Part shown: positions 8,664 through 16,683 of the stretch, piece after piece
How positions within the stretch are numbered: position 1 is the first letter of the stretch
Layout of the letters: every line of letters begins with the position of its first letter
Assembly (NCBI RefSeq): GCF_000829195.1
Contig: NZ_AP013294.1
Span: 558,001-622,000 of the forward strand
DNA: 64,000 nucleotides
Direction of reading: 5' to 3'
Source: Bacillus sp. OxB-1
GTDB lineage: Bacteria > Bacillota > Bacilli > Bacillales_A > Planococcaceae
Program-made: the position numbers and the translations under genes
The notes under the pieces: model-generated
Database searches by the model: none
Seen by the model: only the letters and a program-made list of their open reading frames with translations
Told to the model about the DNA's origin: nothing

Positions 8664-10208
8664 TTATACTTCTTCAGCAACCGGCAATTCCTTTTCCGCA
8701 GGTTCCTCGTTCTTAACCCGGACTTCCTGAGCCAGCTGGTCGATGCTCGGACGCAAGTTGTTCTTACCGGCGTAGTTTTCGAGCATTTCCTTGACGTCGA
8801 TTCCCGAAGACGCCTTCAACGTCTCTTGCAGGGAAGACATCAAGTTCGTGGCGTACGATGTCACTTTATTGGCGCCGCCGCCTTCACCCCCACCTGTGTC
8901 GACAACTGTGATCTTATCGATATTCGAGAGCGGACTTGCGATCTGTTTCGCGTATTCCGGCATCATCCGGACGATCATATCAAGGACAGCCGCTTGACCG
9001 TACTGCTCGAACGCTTCCGCAATTTTCCGTTTTGCCTCGGCTTCTGCGAGACCTTTCAGGCGGATGATATCGGCTTCCGACTCCCCTTGTGCTCGCTGGG
9101 ATTCGGCCTTCGCCAGACCGTCGAGCCGAACCTTTTCCGCGTCCGCTTTCGCCCGTGCCTCAATCCGGTATTTCTCCGCATCCGCTTCTGCGAGTTGCCG
9201 CGACTTTTCGGCTGCTGCCGTCTGCTCGACGGCATAGCGGTCCGCATCCGCTTTTTTCTTCACTTCGGAATCATACTGTCTTTCCCGGCGCAGGATCTCC
9301 TTCTCTTCCAATTCAATCTGCTTTTGCCGCTCGATAATTTGAATCTGCATTTCCTGTTCCATAACTTCCTGTTTGGAGCGGGCCGTCTGCAATTCATATG
9401 CCTGGTCCGCTCGAGCCCTTGCGACGTCTTGCTCCAAACGGAATTCCGCCACTTTCAGCTGGTTTTCCTTTTCCGCTTCCGCGATTTCCGTAGCCCGTTC
9501 CAATTCCGCTTTCTGCGCTTCTTTGGAAGCCTCGGCATTCTTGATGCGCGTCTCTTTTTCCGCCTCTGCGGTCGCGATGTCGGCGTCCCGCCTTACTTGT
9601 GCAATGCGTGGCTTTCCGAGCGAGTCGAGATAGCCGTTTTTGTCCCGGACGTCTTTAATAGTGAAAGATACGATGATAAGCCCCATCTTCGCAAGGTCTT
9701 GGGAAGCGACACGCTGCACCTCTTGGGAGAATTTATCCCGGTTCTTATAGATCTCTTCCACCGTCATCGAACCGAGGATCGAGCGGAGATGGCCTTCCAG
9801 CACTTCTTTCGCTTCGTTTTCGCGATCTTCTTTTGATTTTCCTAAAAACTGCTCGGCTGCTGTGGCGATTTCAGCTATCGAACCGCCGATCTTAATGATC
9901 GCCGTTCCGTCCGCCATCACCGGCACACCTTGCTCTGTGTATACTTCCGGAGTGGTCACTTCCAATTTACTGGACAACAGACTGAGCGGCTCTGACTGTT
10001 GGAATACCGGGAACACGAAAGTCCCGCCGCCCCGGATGATTTTGACCCGATTGCCCGAGTCATCCGTATGCACGTTTTTCGACCCTAAATAACTCCCCGT
10101 CACAATCAACGCCTCATCGGGCCCGACCGTGCGATATTTCGAAATGTAGACGAGGATAATCGCCAATAGAACAAAGGCGACAACTCCGATTGCAATCCAA
10201 ATGCCCAT
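8664..10208 (-). CDS. floT: Flotillin-like protein FloT (YuaG)
   Basis: About 514 residues. A membrane segment at residues 1-22 leads into an SPFH/band-7 domain (roughly 30-210) and then a long Ala/Glu/Lys-rich coiled coil (about 220-400), the plan of bacterial flotillins, which scaffold functional membrane microdomains and influence membrane fluidity. The start at 10208 follows GAAGAAGGGGG; eleven codons further upstream have no ribosome site. It lies downstream of an NfeD-type gene, as in B. subtilis yuaF-floT, and both appear driven by a sigma-W-type promoter. Confidence 0.93.
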   Translation of the reverse strand: MGIWIAIGVVAFVLLAIILVYISKYRTVGPDEALIVTGSYLGSKNVHTDDSGNRVKIIRGGGTFVFPVFQQSEPLSLLSSKLEVTTPEVYTEQGVPVMADGTAIIKIGGSIAEIATAAEQFLGKSKEDRENEAKEVLEGHLRSILGSMTVEEIYKNRDKFSQEVQRVASQDLAKMGLIIVSFTIKDVRDKNGYLDSLGKPRIAQVRRDADIATAEAEKETRIKNAEASKEAQKAELERATEIAEAEKENQLKVAEFRLEQDVARARADQAYELQTARSKQEVMEQEMQIQIIERQKQIELEEKEILRRERQYDSEVKKKADADRYAVEQTAAAEKSRQLAEADAEKYRIEARAKADAEKVRLDGLAKAESQRAQGESEADIIRLKGLAEAEAKRKIAEAFEQYGQAAVLDMIVRMMPEYAKQIASPLSNIDKITVVDTGGGEGGGANKVTSYATNLMSSLQETLKASSGIDVKEMLENYAGKNNLRPSIDQLAQEVRVKNEEPAEKELPVAEEV

Positions 10209-10298
10209 TTCAATTCCCCCTTCTTCATTATAAGAACTCATTAAATCCCATCTTGTTGATCATCCACCAAGCTAGGCTTCGGGCAACCTTCGCTCTCA

Positions 10299-10832
10299 TT
10301 ATTTGAACCGGAAAGGCTCATACTCTTTCACAATGAAGGTGCCATCCCGCACTTCCATGATCAACACTTCCTTATCGTACTCAATCGGTTCGTTTTCGTA
10401 CCCCGCAGCCCGTTTGGAAATGATTCCATTCACCGATTCAATGACAATTTCACCATAACCATCCTTTGGAACCGGTACAATGACTTTCCCGACTTGCCCG
10501 ACGAGCGATTCATCCGTATAGGCAAGCGACACTTCGGCAGACCTTAGTGGGAGCAGTACAAAGAAATAGAGTAAAAAATCAAGTACGACCGCAATAATCA
10601 AAGCAATGCCAATGACGAGGCCGCTATGCCAGGAGGTGGTCAGCTCCAACACATAGCCGGATGCGGAAACAAAGGTGATGAACGGCAATAGGACGGCGGG
10701 ATCCAATAGAGGCGTCCCCTCTCCGATTCCTTCCGCCAAATCGCTGAATAGCACATAAAGCACTGTGGCCAGACCGGATATAATGAGCACGACAAGATAA
10801 AATTGCACAAGCGACATGCCGAAAATCTCCAA
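10299..10832 (-). CDS. NfeD-family membrane protein (YuaF-like)
   Basis: About 177 residues: membrane segments in the first 110 residues, then a soluble OB-fold-like NfeD domain (VGQVGKVIVPVPKDGYGEIV). NfeD proteins are the usual partners of flotillins. The TTG at 10832 lies a few bases after GGGGAGGTGATGG and gives the length of B. subtilis YuaF; an ATG at 10817 is the alternative. Longer readings upstream run into the promoter and are not credible. Confidence 0.85.
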   Translation of the reverse strand: MEIFGMSLVQFYLVVLIISGLATVLYVLFSDLAEGIGEGTPLLDPAVLLPFITFVSASGYVLELTTSWHSGLVIGIALIIAVVLDFLLYFFVLLPLRSAEVSLAYTDESLVGQVGKVIVPVPKDGYGEIVIESVNGIISKRAAGYENEPIEYDKEVLIMEVRDGTFIVKEYEPFRFK

Positions 10833-10861
10833 ACCATCACCTCCCCACTCCTGTCTTAATT

Positions 10862-10887
10862 TACGGTTCAACTTACCAAAAGTTTCA
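10862..10887 (-). promoter_or_regulatory. Sigma-W-type promoter for nfeD-floT
   Basis: On the minus strand TGAAAC (10887-10882) is followed after exactly 16 bases by CGTA (10865-10862), the sigma-W consensus. The B. subtilis counterpart operon is a sigma-W target. Confidence 0.75.
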
Positions 10888-10912
10888 ACTTGATGAAACT
10901 TTGTAATATAAT
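10879..10912 (+). promoter_or_regulatory. Pit operon promoter with 24-base palindrome
   Basis: AAAGTTTCA and TGAAACTTT form a perfect 9-base inverted repeat with a 6-base centre (10879-10902). A plus-strand promoter overlaps it: TTCAAC at 10884, 17 bases, TATAAT at 10907. The same palindrome contains the -35 of the divergent sigma-W promoter. Confidence 0.6.
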
Positions 10913-10998
10913 CATGTCGAAATTTGCAACATGACGCATGTGATTTGTTATGATGGAAAAGATTAAAATCATTTCCGGAAACGGATGGAGGCACAAGT

Positions 10999-11619
10999 AT
11001 GTTCAGTCCAAGAAAACCCGATCCTTTTTTTACAGCTCTTTTGACGATTGCCCAGCACGTTCGGGATGCAGTGCATTACGCCCACGATTTCAAGGTGCAC
11101 TCGGTCGCAGATCTAAAAGAAGTGACGGTCAAATTAAAAGAATATGAAACGGAAGGCGATGACCTGATCCACGATCTGATCGCCAAGTTGAATAAGTCAT
11201 TCATGACACCAATCGAGCGAGAGGATATCCTGCAACTTTCCATTAAAATGGATGACATTTTGGATGGCATTGAGCATTTTGCTGCCCATTTGGAAATGTT
11301 CTCCCTAATCGAAATTGATGAGTACATCCAAAGCTTCATGGAAAACATCGTGAAAAGTACGGATGAAATCGTCAAAGCGATGGAATTATTAGCGCGGAAG
11401 AAATTGGTCGAAATGCGGGACCATGCCGTTCAGATCAAAGAATATGAACGGATTTGCGACGAAGTGCATCGGACATCCATCAAACAACTCTTCATCCGGG
11501 AAAAAGACCCGATCCTCATCATCCAGTACAAAGATATTTATGAGCAGTTGGAAGATATAGCTGACCATTGCCAAGACGTAGCCAACACAATCGAAACAAT
11601 CATCATGCGTAACGCCTAA
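10999..11619 (+). CDS. DUF47/PhoU-like Pit accessory protein (YkaA-like)
   Basis: A 206-residue, largely helical protein of the DUF47 family (PhoU-related), which binds metals through acidic helix clusters and is thought to regulate low-affinity phosphate carriers. The start follows GGAGG. It lies 12 bases before a Pit transporter gene, the arrangement of ykaA-pit in B. subtilis, supporting a role in phosphate uptake control at the membrane. Confidence 0.85.
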   Translation: MFSPRKPDPFFTALLTIAQHVRDAVHYAHDFKVHSVADLKEVTVKLKEYETEGDDLIHDLIAKLNKSFMTPIEREDILQLSIKMDDILDGIEHFAAHLEMFSLIEIDEYIQSFMENIVKSTDEIVKAMELLARKKLVEMRDHAVQIKEYERICDEVHRTSIKQLFIREKDPILIIQYKDIYEQLEDIADHCQDVANTIETIIMRNA

Positions 11620-11631
11620 GGAGGAGCGGTA

Positions 11632-12630
11632 GTGGATACTTTAATCTTCCTGACCATATTGGTCGTCGTTTTTGCGCTCGCATTCGACTTCATCAATGGA
11701 TTCCATGACACAGCAAATGCGATTGCGACATCAGTGTCGACGCGGGCACTTAAACCACGGACCGCCGTCTATATGGCGGCGGTGATGAACTTCATCGGGG
11801 CGCTTACGTTTACCGGAGTGGCGAAAACCATTTCGAAAGACATTGTCGATCCCTTCGTCCTGGAAAATGGCTCCCTGGTAATCCTGGCTGCTTTGATTTC
11901 TGCGATCGCCTGGAACTTGATCACTTGGTATTACGGGATCCCTTCCAGTTCTTCGCATGCACTCATCGGCTCCATTGCAGGGGCCGCCATTTCGGCCGCT
12001 GGTTTCGGCATTTTGAACTACTCCGGGTTCCTGAAGATCATGCAGGCATTGATCCTATCGCCTTTCATCGCATTGGCGGGCGGGTTTTTAATGATGTCGC
12101 TGTTCAAGGTCGTCATGAAAAACCGGAATTTATTCAAACAGAATAAACGGATCCGCTATTTACAGATCGGGACAGCCGCTTTGCAATCGTTCACCCACGG
12201 GACGAACGATGCGCAAAAGGCGATGGGGATCATCACGATGGCCTTGATTGCTGCAGAACTGCAAACTTCGGACGATATCCAATTATGGGTCCGGATTGCA
12301 GCCGCCACGGCGATGGGGCTAGGGACATCCATCGGCGGCTATAAGATCATCAAAACCGTCGGCGGGAAAATCATGAAAATCCGTCCCGTCAACGGGGCAG
12401 CGGCTGACTTGGCCTCCGCTGCAATCATCTTCGGAGCGACGCTCATCCATTTGCCGGTCAGTACGACGCATGTCATCTCCTCCTCCATCATGGGGGTCGG
12501 TTCAGCGCAACGGGTCAAAGGCGTCAAATGGGGAGTGGCGAAAAAGATCGTCATGACCTGGATTATCACATTGCCGATTTCTGCGACAATCGCGGCGATT
12601 GTCTACCAATTGCTTGCCTTAATTTTTTAA
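11632..12630 (+). CDS. pit: Low-affinity inorganic phosphate transporter
   Basis: A 332-residue integral membrane protein of the PiT family, which imports metal-phosphate with protons or sodium. Both family repeats are visible: FDFINGFHDTANAIATS near residue 14 and FTHGTNDAQKAMG near 185. The GTG start follows AGGAGG. It is co-transcribed with the DUF47 gene. Confidence 0.93.
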   Translation: MDTLIFLTILVVVFALAFDFINGFHDTANAIATSVSTRALKPRTAVYMAAVMNFIGALTFTGVAKTISKDIVDPFVLENGSLVILAALISAIAWNLITWYYGIPSSSSHALIGSIAGAAISAAGFGILNYSGFLKIMQALILSPFIALAGGFLMMSLFKVVMKNRNLFKQNKRIRYLQIGTAALQSFTHGTNDAQKAMGIITMALIAAELQTSDDIQLWVRIAAATAMGLGTSIGGYKIIKTVGGKIMKIRPVNGAAADLASAAIIFGATLIHLPVSTTHVISSSIMGVGSAQRVKGVKWGVAKKIVMTWIITLPISATIAAIVYQLLALIF

Positions 12631-12644
12631 ATGAATCATTTTGC

Positions 12645-12673
12645 TTGCATTGTAGAAATGCCCATGTTATTAT
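12645..12673 (+). promoter_or_regulatory. Sigma-A promoter of cold-shock gene
   Basis: TTGCAT at 12645-12650 and TATTAT at 12668-12673, 17 bases apart. Confidence 0.6.
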
Positions 12674-12680
12674 AAAAGAG

Positions 12681-12786
12681 AATTATTTTTGTTCGGCGCG
12701 ATGGTCTCGACTTCATCAAGACCGCTTCAAGACTTGAGCAAGGATAGTAACACAATGTGTGCTAAGCACACGAGGAGGAAACAAAC
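12681..12786 (+). promoter_or_regulatory. Structured cold-shock mRNA leader
   Basis: The long 5' leader holds several hairpins, including GGTCT/AGACC around 12700 and a perfect GTGTGC-TAA-GCACAC at 12757-12771 one base ahead of the AGGAGG site. Such leaders in csp genes change fold with temperature and control translation; the position of the last hairpin suggests the same. Confidence 0.55.
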
Positions 12787-12987
12787 ATGGAACAAGGTAA
12801 AGTAAAATGGTTTAACGCAGAAAAAGGTTTTGGATTCATCGAACGTGAAGACGGCGACGACGTATTCGTACACTTCTCCGCTATCCAAGGCGACGGCTTC
12901 AAAACTCTTGAAGAAGGTCAAGACGTAACGTTTGAAATCGAGCAAGGCCAACGCGGTCTTCAAGCTACAAACGTAGTGAAAAACTAA
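12787..12987 (+). CDS. Cold-shock protein
   Basis: A 66-residue single-domain cold-shock protein. The RNP1 motif KGFGFI and RNP2 motif DVFVHFSAI mark the five-stranded OB fold that binds single-stranded RNA and DNA, keeping mRNA unfolded at low temperature. Size and sequence match the CspB/CspD group of Bacillus. It is monocistronic, with its own promoter, structured leader and terminator. Confidence 0.95.
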   Translation: MEQGKVKWFNAEKGFGFIEREDGDDVFVHFSAIQGDGFKTLEEGQDVTFEIEQGQRGLQATNVVKN

Positions 12988-13002
12988 TTTCACCCATTCA
13001 AG

Positions 13003-13034
13003 AGCCATTTCCTTTCGAGGAGATGGCTTTTTTT
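13003..13034 (+). terminator. Terminator of cold-shock gene
   Basis: GCCATTTCCT and AGGAGATGGC form a ten-pair stem with a TTCG loop, followed by a T run. Confidence 0.9.
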
Positions 13035-13070
13035 ATTTCTTAAAAATAATGGCTTTACAGTCAGGGGTTG

Positions 13071-13452
13071 GTTGGACAACTTTGGGCGTTCGTTGGACAT
13101 CTTCTTCCGTTGGTTGGACAGCCTCGATACTTTGTTGGAAACCGACCGCTTCGTTGGACAGTTCCCCGGGTTGGTTGGACAACTCCCGGCGTTCGTTGGA
13201 CATCTTCTTCCATTGGTTGGACACCCTAAGCACTTCGTTGGAAACCGACCGCTTCGTTGGGCAGTTCCCCGGATTGGTTGGACAACTCCCGGCGTTGGTT
13301 GGACAACTTCTTCCGTTGGTTGGACACCCTAAGCGCTTCGTTGGAAACCGACCGCTTCGTTGGACAGTTCCCCCAGTTGGTTGGACAACTCCGGGCGTTC
13401 GTTGGACAACTTCTTCCGTTGGTTGGACAGCCCAGATACTTTGTTGAAAACC
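13071..13452. repeat. 21-base-pitch array C, core GTTGGACA
   Basis: Nineteen units begin with GTTGGACA or GTTGGAAA. Steps are 21 bases except three of 19 bases after each GTTGGAAACCGACCGCTTC unit. The units form a higher-order repeat of 103 bases (four 21s plus one 19), with equivalent units at 13134, 13237, 13340 and 13443. The array occupies the gap between the cold-shock terminator and the MMPL gene. Open frames across it exist because 21 is a multiple of three. Confidence 0.92.
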
Positions 13453-13559
13453 GCCCCCCATCTCCCTCCTGCCTAACCTTATTTATATCAAAAGACTTTC
13501 TACCCGCTTTCCTTTATTATAGAAGAATAGAATTTATGTACATAGAAAGGATGACCAAT

Positions 13560-15710
13560 ATGCGCGCTCTTGCACGATTTGTCACGAAAGGGTACAAAGC
13601 GATCATCGTCGCATGGCTTGCTCTTTTTCTTGTCATGGCTGTGTTTGCCATCCGTCTGCCGAGCATGCTGGAGGGCGACGGGTTTCGTATGGATGGCGAG
13701 CATGCGGACGTAATGGATATCGTATCCGATTCGTTCGGCATGCCTGCGGAGACGATGTTTCTCGTGTTCGATCAGACGTCCTCTGAACAGATCCAAGCCG
13801 CGCTCGATGCAGTCGAGGAACTCGATGTCACCTCGAATATCGTTTCCCCACTGGACCATCCGGAACAATCCGATACCGCCAGCAAAGTCTCGTATGCCAT
13901 GCTCCATTTCGATGGCGATGCGGAAAGTATGTCTGACGTTGTCTCCGATATCCGGAAGGCTATAGGCAATGAACCCGGAATCACGTTAACTGGGGCCTCC
14001 GCCATTTCGAAAGACATCAATACGGCAAGCCAGCGGGATTTGATGACTGCGGAAGCGATCGGTTTGCCGATTGCGATTATCGTCCTGCTCTTTGCGTTCG
14101 GCACCGTTGTCGCTTCATTTGTTCCTCTTATTATCGGGATTGTGACGGTCGTTTCCGCTTTCGGGATTTTAACTATTCTTGGCGGGCGGTTCGATTTATC
14201 CATCTTTGTCATGAACATCATTCCGATGTTGGGACTTGCGCTCAGTATCGATTTCGCCCTATTGTTCATCAGCCGCTATCGCGAAGAGCGGCGGACCGAG
14301 AGCATTACGGAATCGGTCACGACGACAATCCGGACGGCGGGGCGCTCCGTCATTTTCTCTGCATTCTGCGTGTTCATCGGACTGGGTGCCATGCTGCTCA
14401 TCCGTGTCGACATTTTCCAAAATATCGCGGTAGGTGGCATGATTGTCGTCGGCATGGCGGTTCTTAGTTCCATCACTTTATTACCATCCGTCCTTCTCGC
14501 ACTTGGTGAAAAAATCGACAAATGGCAATTGATCAAGCCAAAAACGACCGGTGAGGACGGTTGGCGAAAATTTGCCAATCAAGTGATCAAGCGGCCGGTC
14601 CTTATTACGATCGTAGCCTTAGTGCTGCTCGGCATTGCCTTGATTCCGGTGAAAAATATGGAGCTGACGATTCCGCAAATCGACTCGTTGCCAAAATCAT
14701 ATGACACCCGGTCTGCGTTTGAGTTGGTGGAAGACACCTTCGGATTAGGGGACCAATCATCCGTCTATGTCCTCGCAGAGCGCGAGGGGGGCTGGACGGA
14801 CGATGATGGACTCGCTTCGATGAAATCGCTCGAGGAGACATTGCGCGAGGATCCATTGGTCGAAGAAGTGACGACCCTCTTCACCGCAAGCGGCATCGCA
14901 TCTCCGGAAGAGTGGTCACAAGCAAACCTCGTACCGGAAATGAAAACCCAGCTCGCACCGGTGCAGGAAGCATTCGTACAGGATGAAAAACTGATGGTTC
15001 CTGTCACACTTGCGGCTGACGGAACATCCGATGAAGCCCAAGATTGGGTACGGAATTGGGCTGAGAAGGAAACAGAGTGGAATCTATTGATCGGCGGCCA
15101 GCCGAAATTCAATCAGGAAATTTTCGATGAAATCTGGGATAAAATTGGACTCGTCTTGGCGGTGATTCTGATTTCGACGTTCTTCATTCTCATGTTTGCC
15201 TTCCGTTCGGTAATCATCCCGCTTAAGGCGATCGTGATGAATGTCATCGGCCTGTCCGCCACGTTCGGAATTCTCGTCTATATTTTCCAATACGGACATT
15301 TCGGTCTTCCGGCTGGTACCATCGCACTGATCATCCCAGTGATCGTCTTCAGTCTCGTGTTTGGTCTAAGCATGGACTATGAGGTGTTCCTAATTTCCCG
15401 GATGCAAGAGGAATACGCAAAGTCTTTCAACAATGACAAGGCGACCGTCGAAGGGCTGGCGACAACAAGTAAAGTCATCACGTCCGCAGCGTTGATCATG
15501 ATCGTGTTGACAGGTGCTTTCGCCTTCACGGATGTCCTGCCCGTCAAACAGATCGGCGTCGGCATCGCGATTGCCGTGGCCATTGATGCGACCGTCATCC
15601 GCCTCCTGCTTGTGCCGAGCTTGATGAAACTGTTCGGTAAATGGAACTGGTGGCTGCCTTTTGGCAAGGGGTTGTATCGATCGGGGAATCGGCATTTGAA
15701 AGAAAAATGA
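13560..15710 (+). CDS. MMPL-family transporter (YdfJ-like)
   Basis: About 716 residues with the RND/MMPL plan: one N-terminal membrane segment, an extracellular domain, five more segments, then the same arrangement repeated. Conserved SIDFALLFISRYREER and LSMDYEVFLISRMQEEY segments, with membrane Asp residues for proton coupling, are clear. It probably exports lipids or hydrophobic compounds. The ATG at 13560 follows GAAAGGATG; frames extending left only cross the repeat array. Confidence 0.88.
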   Translation: MRALARFVTKGYKAIIVAWLALFLVMAVFAIRLPSMLEGDGFRMDGEHADVMDIVSDSFGMPAETMFLVFDQTSSEQIQAALDAVEELDVTSNIVSPLDHPEQSDTASKVSYAMLHFDGDAESMSDVVSDIRKAIGNEPGITLTGASAISKDINTASQRDLMTAEAIGLPIAIIVLLFAFGTVVASFVPLIIGIVTVVSAFGILTILGGRFDLSIFVMNIIPMLGLALSIDFALLFISRYREERRTESITESVTTTIRTAGRSVIFSAFCVFIGLGAMLLIRVDIFQNIAVGGMIVVGMAVLSSITLLPSVLLALGEKIDKWQLIKPKTTGEDGWRKFANQVIKRPVLITIVALVLLGIALIPVKNMELTIPQIDSLPKSYDTRSAFELVEDTFGLGDQSSVYVLAEREGGWTDDDGLASMKSLEETLREDPLVEEVTTLFTASGIASPEEWSQANLVPEMKTQLAPVQEAFVQDEKLMVPVTLAADGTSDEAQDWVRNWAEKETEWNLLIGGQPKFNQEIFDEIWDKIGLVLAVILISTFFILMFAFRSVIIPLKAIVMNVIGLSATFGILVYIFQYGHFGLPAGTIALIIPVIVFSLVFGLSMDYEVFLISRMQEEYAKSFNNDKATVEGLATTSKVITSAALIMIVLTGAFAFTDVLPVKQIGVGIAIAVAIDATVIRLLLVPSLMKLFGKWNWWLPFGKGLYRSGNRHLKEK

Positions 15711-15717
15711 TAAATGC

Positions 15718-15760
15718 AAAAAGCGCATGCAGATTACCTCAAATCTGCATGCGCTTTTAT
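15718..15760. terminator. Bidirectional terminator
   Basis: A perfect stem (AAGCGCATGCAGATT and its complement) around ACCTC, with T runs on both sides. The minus-strand 53-residue gene ends inside it. Confidence 0.85.
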
Positions 15761-15895
15761 ATTTTCTTCCATTTCGATGGCTGGTTGCCATCCGTTCTCA
15801 TCTTTTTTAAACGTCGAAGTCATCGCGAAGTATAACAACGCCACGACGAGCAGAACGAAGATGACAAGGCCGATGACAAGATGTTGGCCCTTCAT
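15734..15895 (-). CDS. 53-residue single-pass membrane protein
   Basis: Starts at an ATG that overlaps the upstream TGA as ATGA, with GGAGGTGAGGGG just before. The N-terminal third (LVIGLVIFVLLVVALLYFA) is one membrane segment, followed by a short polar tail. Its last codons and stop lie in the arm and loop of the shared terminator. No family is recognised; coupling to the 156-residue gene suggests a joint role. Confidence 0.65.
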   Translation of the reverse strand: MKGQHLVIGLVIFVLLVVALLYFAMTSTFKKDENGWQPAIEMEENIKAHADLR

Positions 15896-16362
15896 TCCCC
15901 CTCACCTCCAGATGGTTTGAACTGTTCCTCCCGCAAGTATGCCAATGCCTCAGCACGATCACCGAAACTCTCTTCCAAGTTCAACCCATGGTATAAGTTC
16001 CAGAAGCCCATCTCTTCTCTTAGGATAAGTTCTTCCCCCGCCCGGTTCACCCATGCCTGTTCGAACGGTGGAGCTTCCTCCGGCTCTTCGGATAGAGCAC
16101 GAATTGCGTCCGCCACCGTTGTACGCAACTCCTCCTCGGTCGCTTCCCGGATATTCACGAGTCCCCGTTCGTCCGGATTATAGCCGGGAATGCCCGCCAC
16201 GTAGACGAAACCATTCCCATTCGGATGGAGATGCTGAACGACAACCGTCTTCTCGAACAGACTGTCTTCATAATGATAGTTCACCCGTTTCATCGACACG
16301 ACTTTCCTTGTCAATTCGGGAAATGATTCAATAATCGCTTGTTTTTCTTCAAAAGTCAGCAT
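15892..16362 (-). CDS. Conserved hypothetical protein, 156 residues
   Basis: An acidic soluble protein without signal peptide or membrane segment. Repeated Glu-rich helices and a segment FVYVAGIPGYNPDERG are the most distinctive parts. I recognise no catalytic motif. It is translationally coupled through ATGA to a small membrane protein, which may anchor it. Confidence 0.65.
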   Translation of the reverse strand: MLTFEEKQAIIESFPELTRKVVSMKRVNYHYEDSLFEKTVVVQHLHPNGNGFVYVAGIPGYNPDERGLVNIREATEEELRTTVADAIRALSEEPEEAPPFEQAWVNRAGEELILREEMGFWNLYHGLNLEESFGDRAEALAYLREEQFKPSGGEGE

Positions 16363-16406
16363 ATGTTGTCACTCTTTTCCACTCGGATTTCGATTCTAGT
16401 ATAGCA

Positions 16407-16566
16407 TTATTTTCCCACTACGGTTACACCGAACGCGCGGGCGAAACCGACGGCTTGCTCTCTCGATACGATGCGCCTTGATCCAAAATATTGCCCGTCC
16501 GCCCCAATTCCTGCTCGGCGGAAAGCTTGAGCCGTTGCCGCTCCCCTGCTTTTTCACAGACGCCAT
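16407..16566 (-). pseudogene. Possible frameshifted small basic protein
   Basis: From the ATG at 16566 (after GAGGTAAGTGGA) the first codons read MASVK. One base fewer in the A5 tract at 16550-16554 opens a coherent frame of 52 residues ending in FGVTVVGK at a TAA. The uninterrupted frame instead gives a Ser/Arg-rich sequence typical of noncoding frames. This is a sequencing slip, a real frameshift, or chance. Confidence 0.3.
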
Positions 16567-16571
16567 TCCAC

Positions 16572-16667
16572 TTACCTCGTTTTCCACTCGATGAATATGA
16601 CCAACAATAAAATTACCGCAATCGCCATAATAAAAAACCACGTAGGTGTGACACCTGTTCCAAACAT
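16572..16667 (-). CDS. 31-residue membrane peptide
   Basis: An ATG preceded by GGAAGGGGAAG opens a 31-codon gene directly after rlmA, whose stop overlaps the ribosome site region. The product is a single hydrophobic segment (WFFIMAIAVILLLVIFIEW) with a short basic tail, so it should insert in the membrane. No homologue is recalled. The excellent ribosome site and hydrophobic design argue it is translated. Confidence 0.55.
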   Translation of the reverse strand: MFGTGVTPTWFFIMAIAVILLLVIFIEWKTR

Positions 16668-16683
16668 ATTTATCTTCCCCTTC

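Noticed and set aside
8826..9836. Long open frame opposite floT
   Set aside because: Antisense shadow caused by the Ala/Glu-rich coiled-coil codons of floT; Phe/Arg-rich and without a ribosome site.
13071..13452. CRISPR array
   Set aside because: Core words are only about eight bases, units 21 bases, spacers recur in 103-base blocks, and no cas genes are present.
13049..13461. Repeat proteins encoded across array C
   Set aside because: Frames are open on both strands only because 21 is a multiple of three; the 19-base units shift the frame and there are no ribosome sites.
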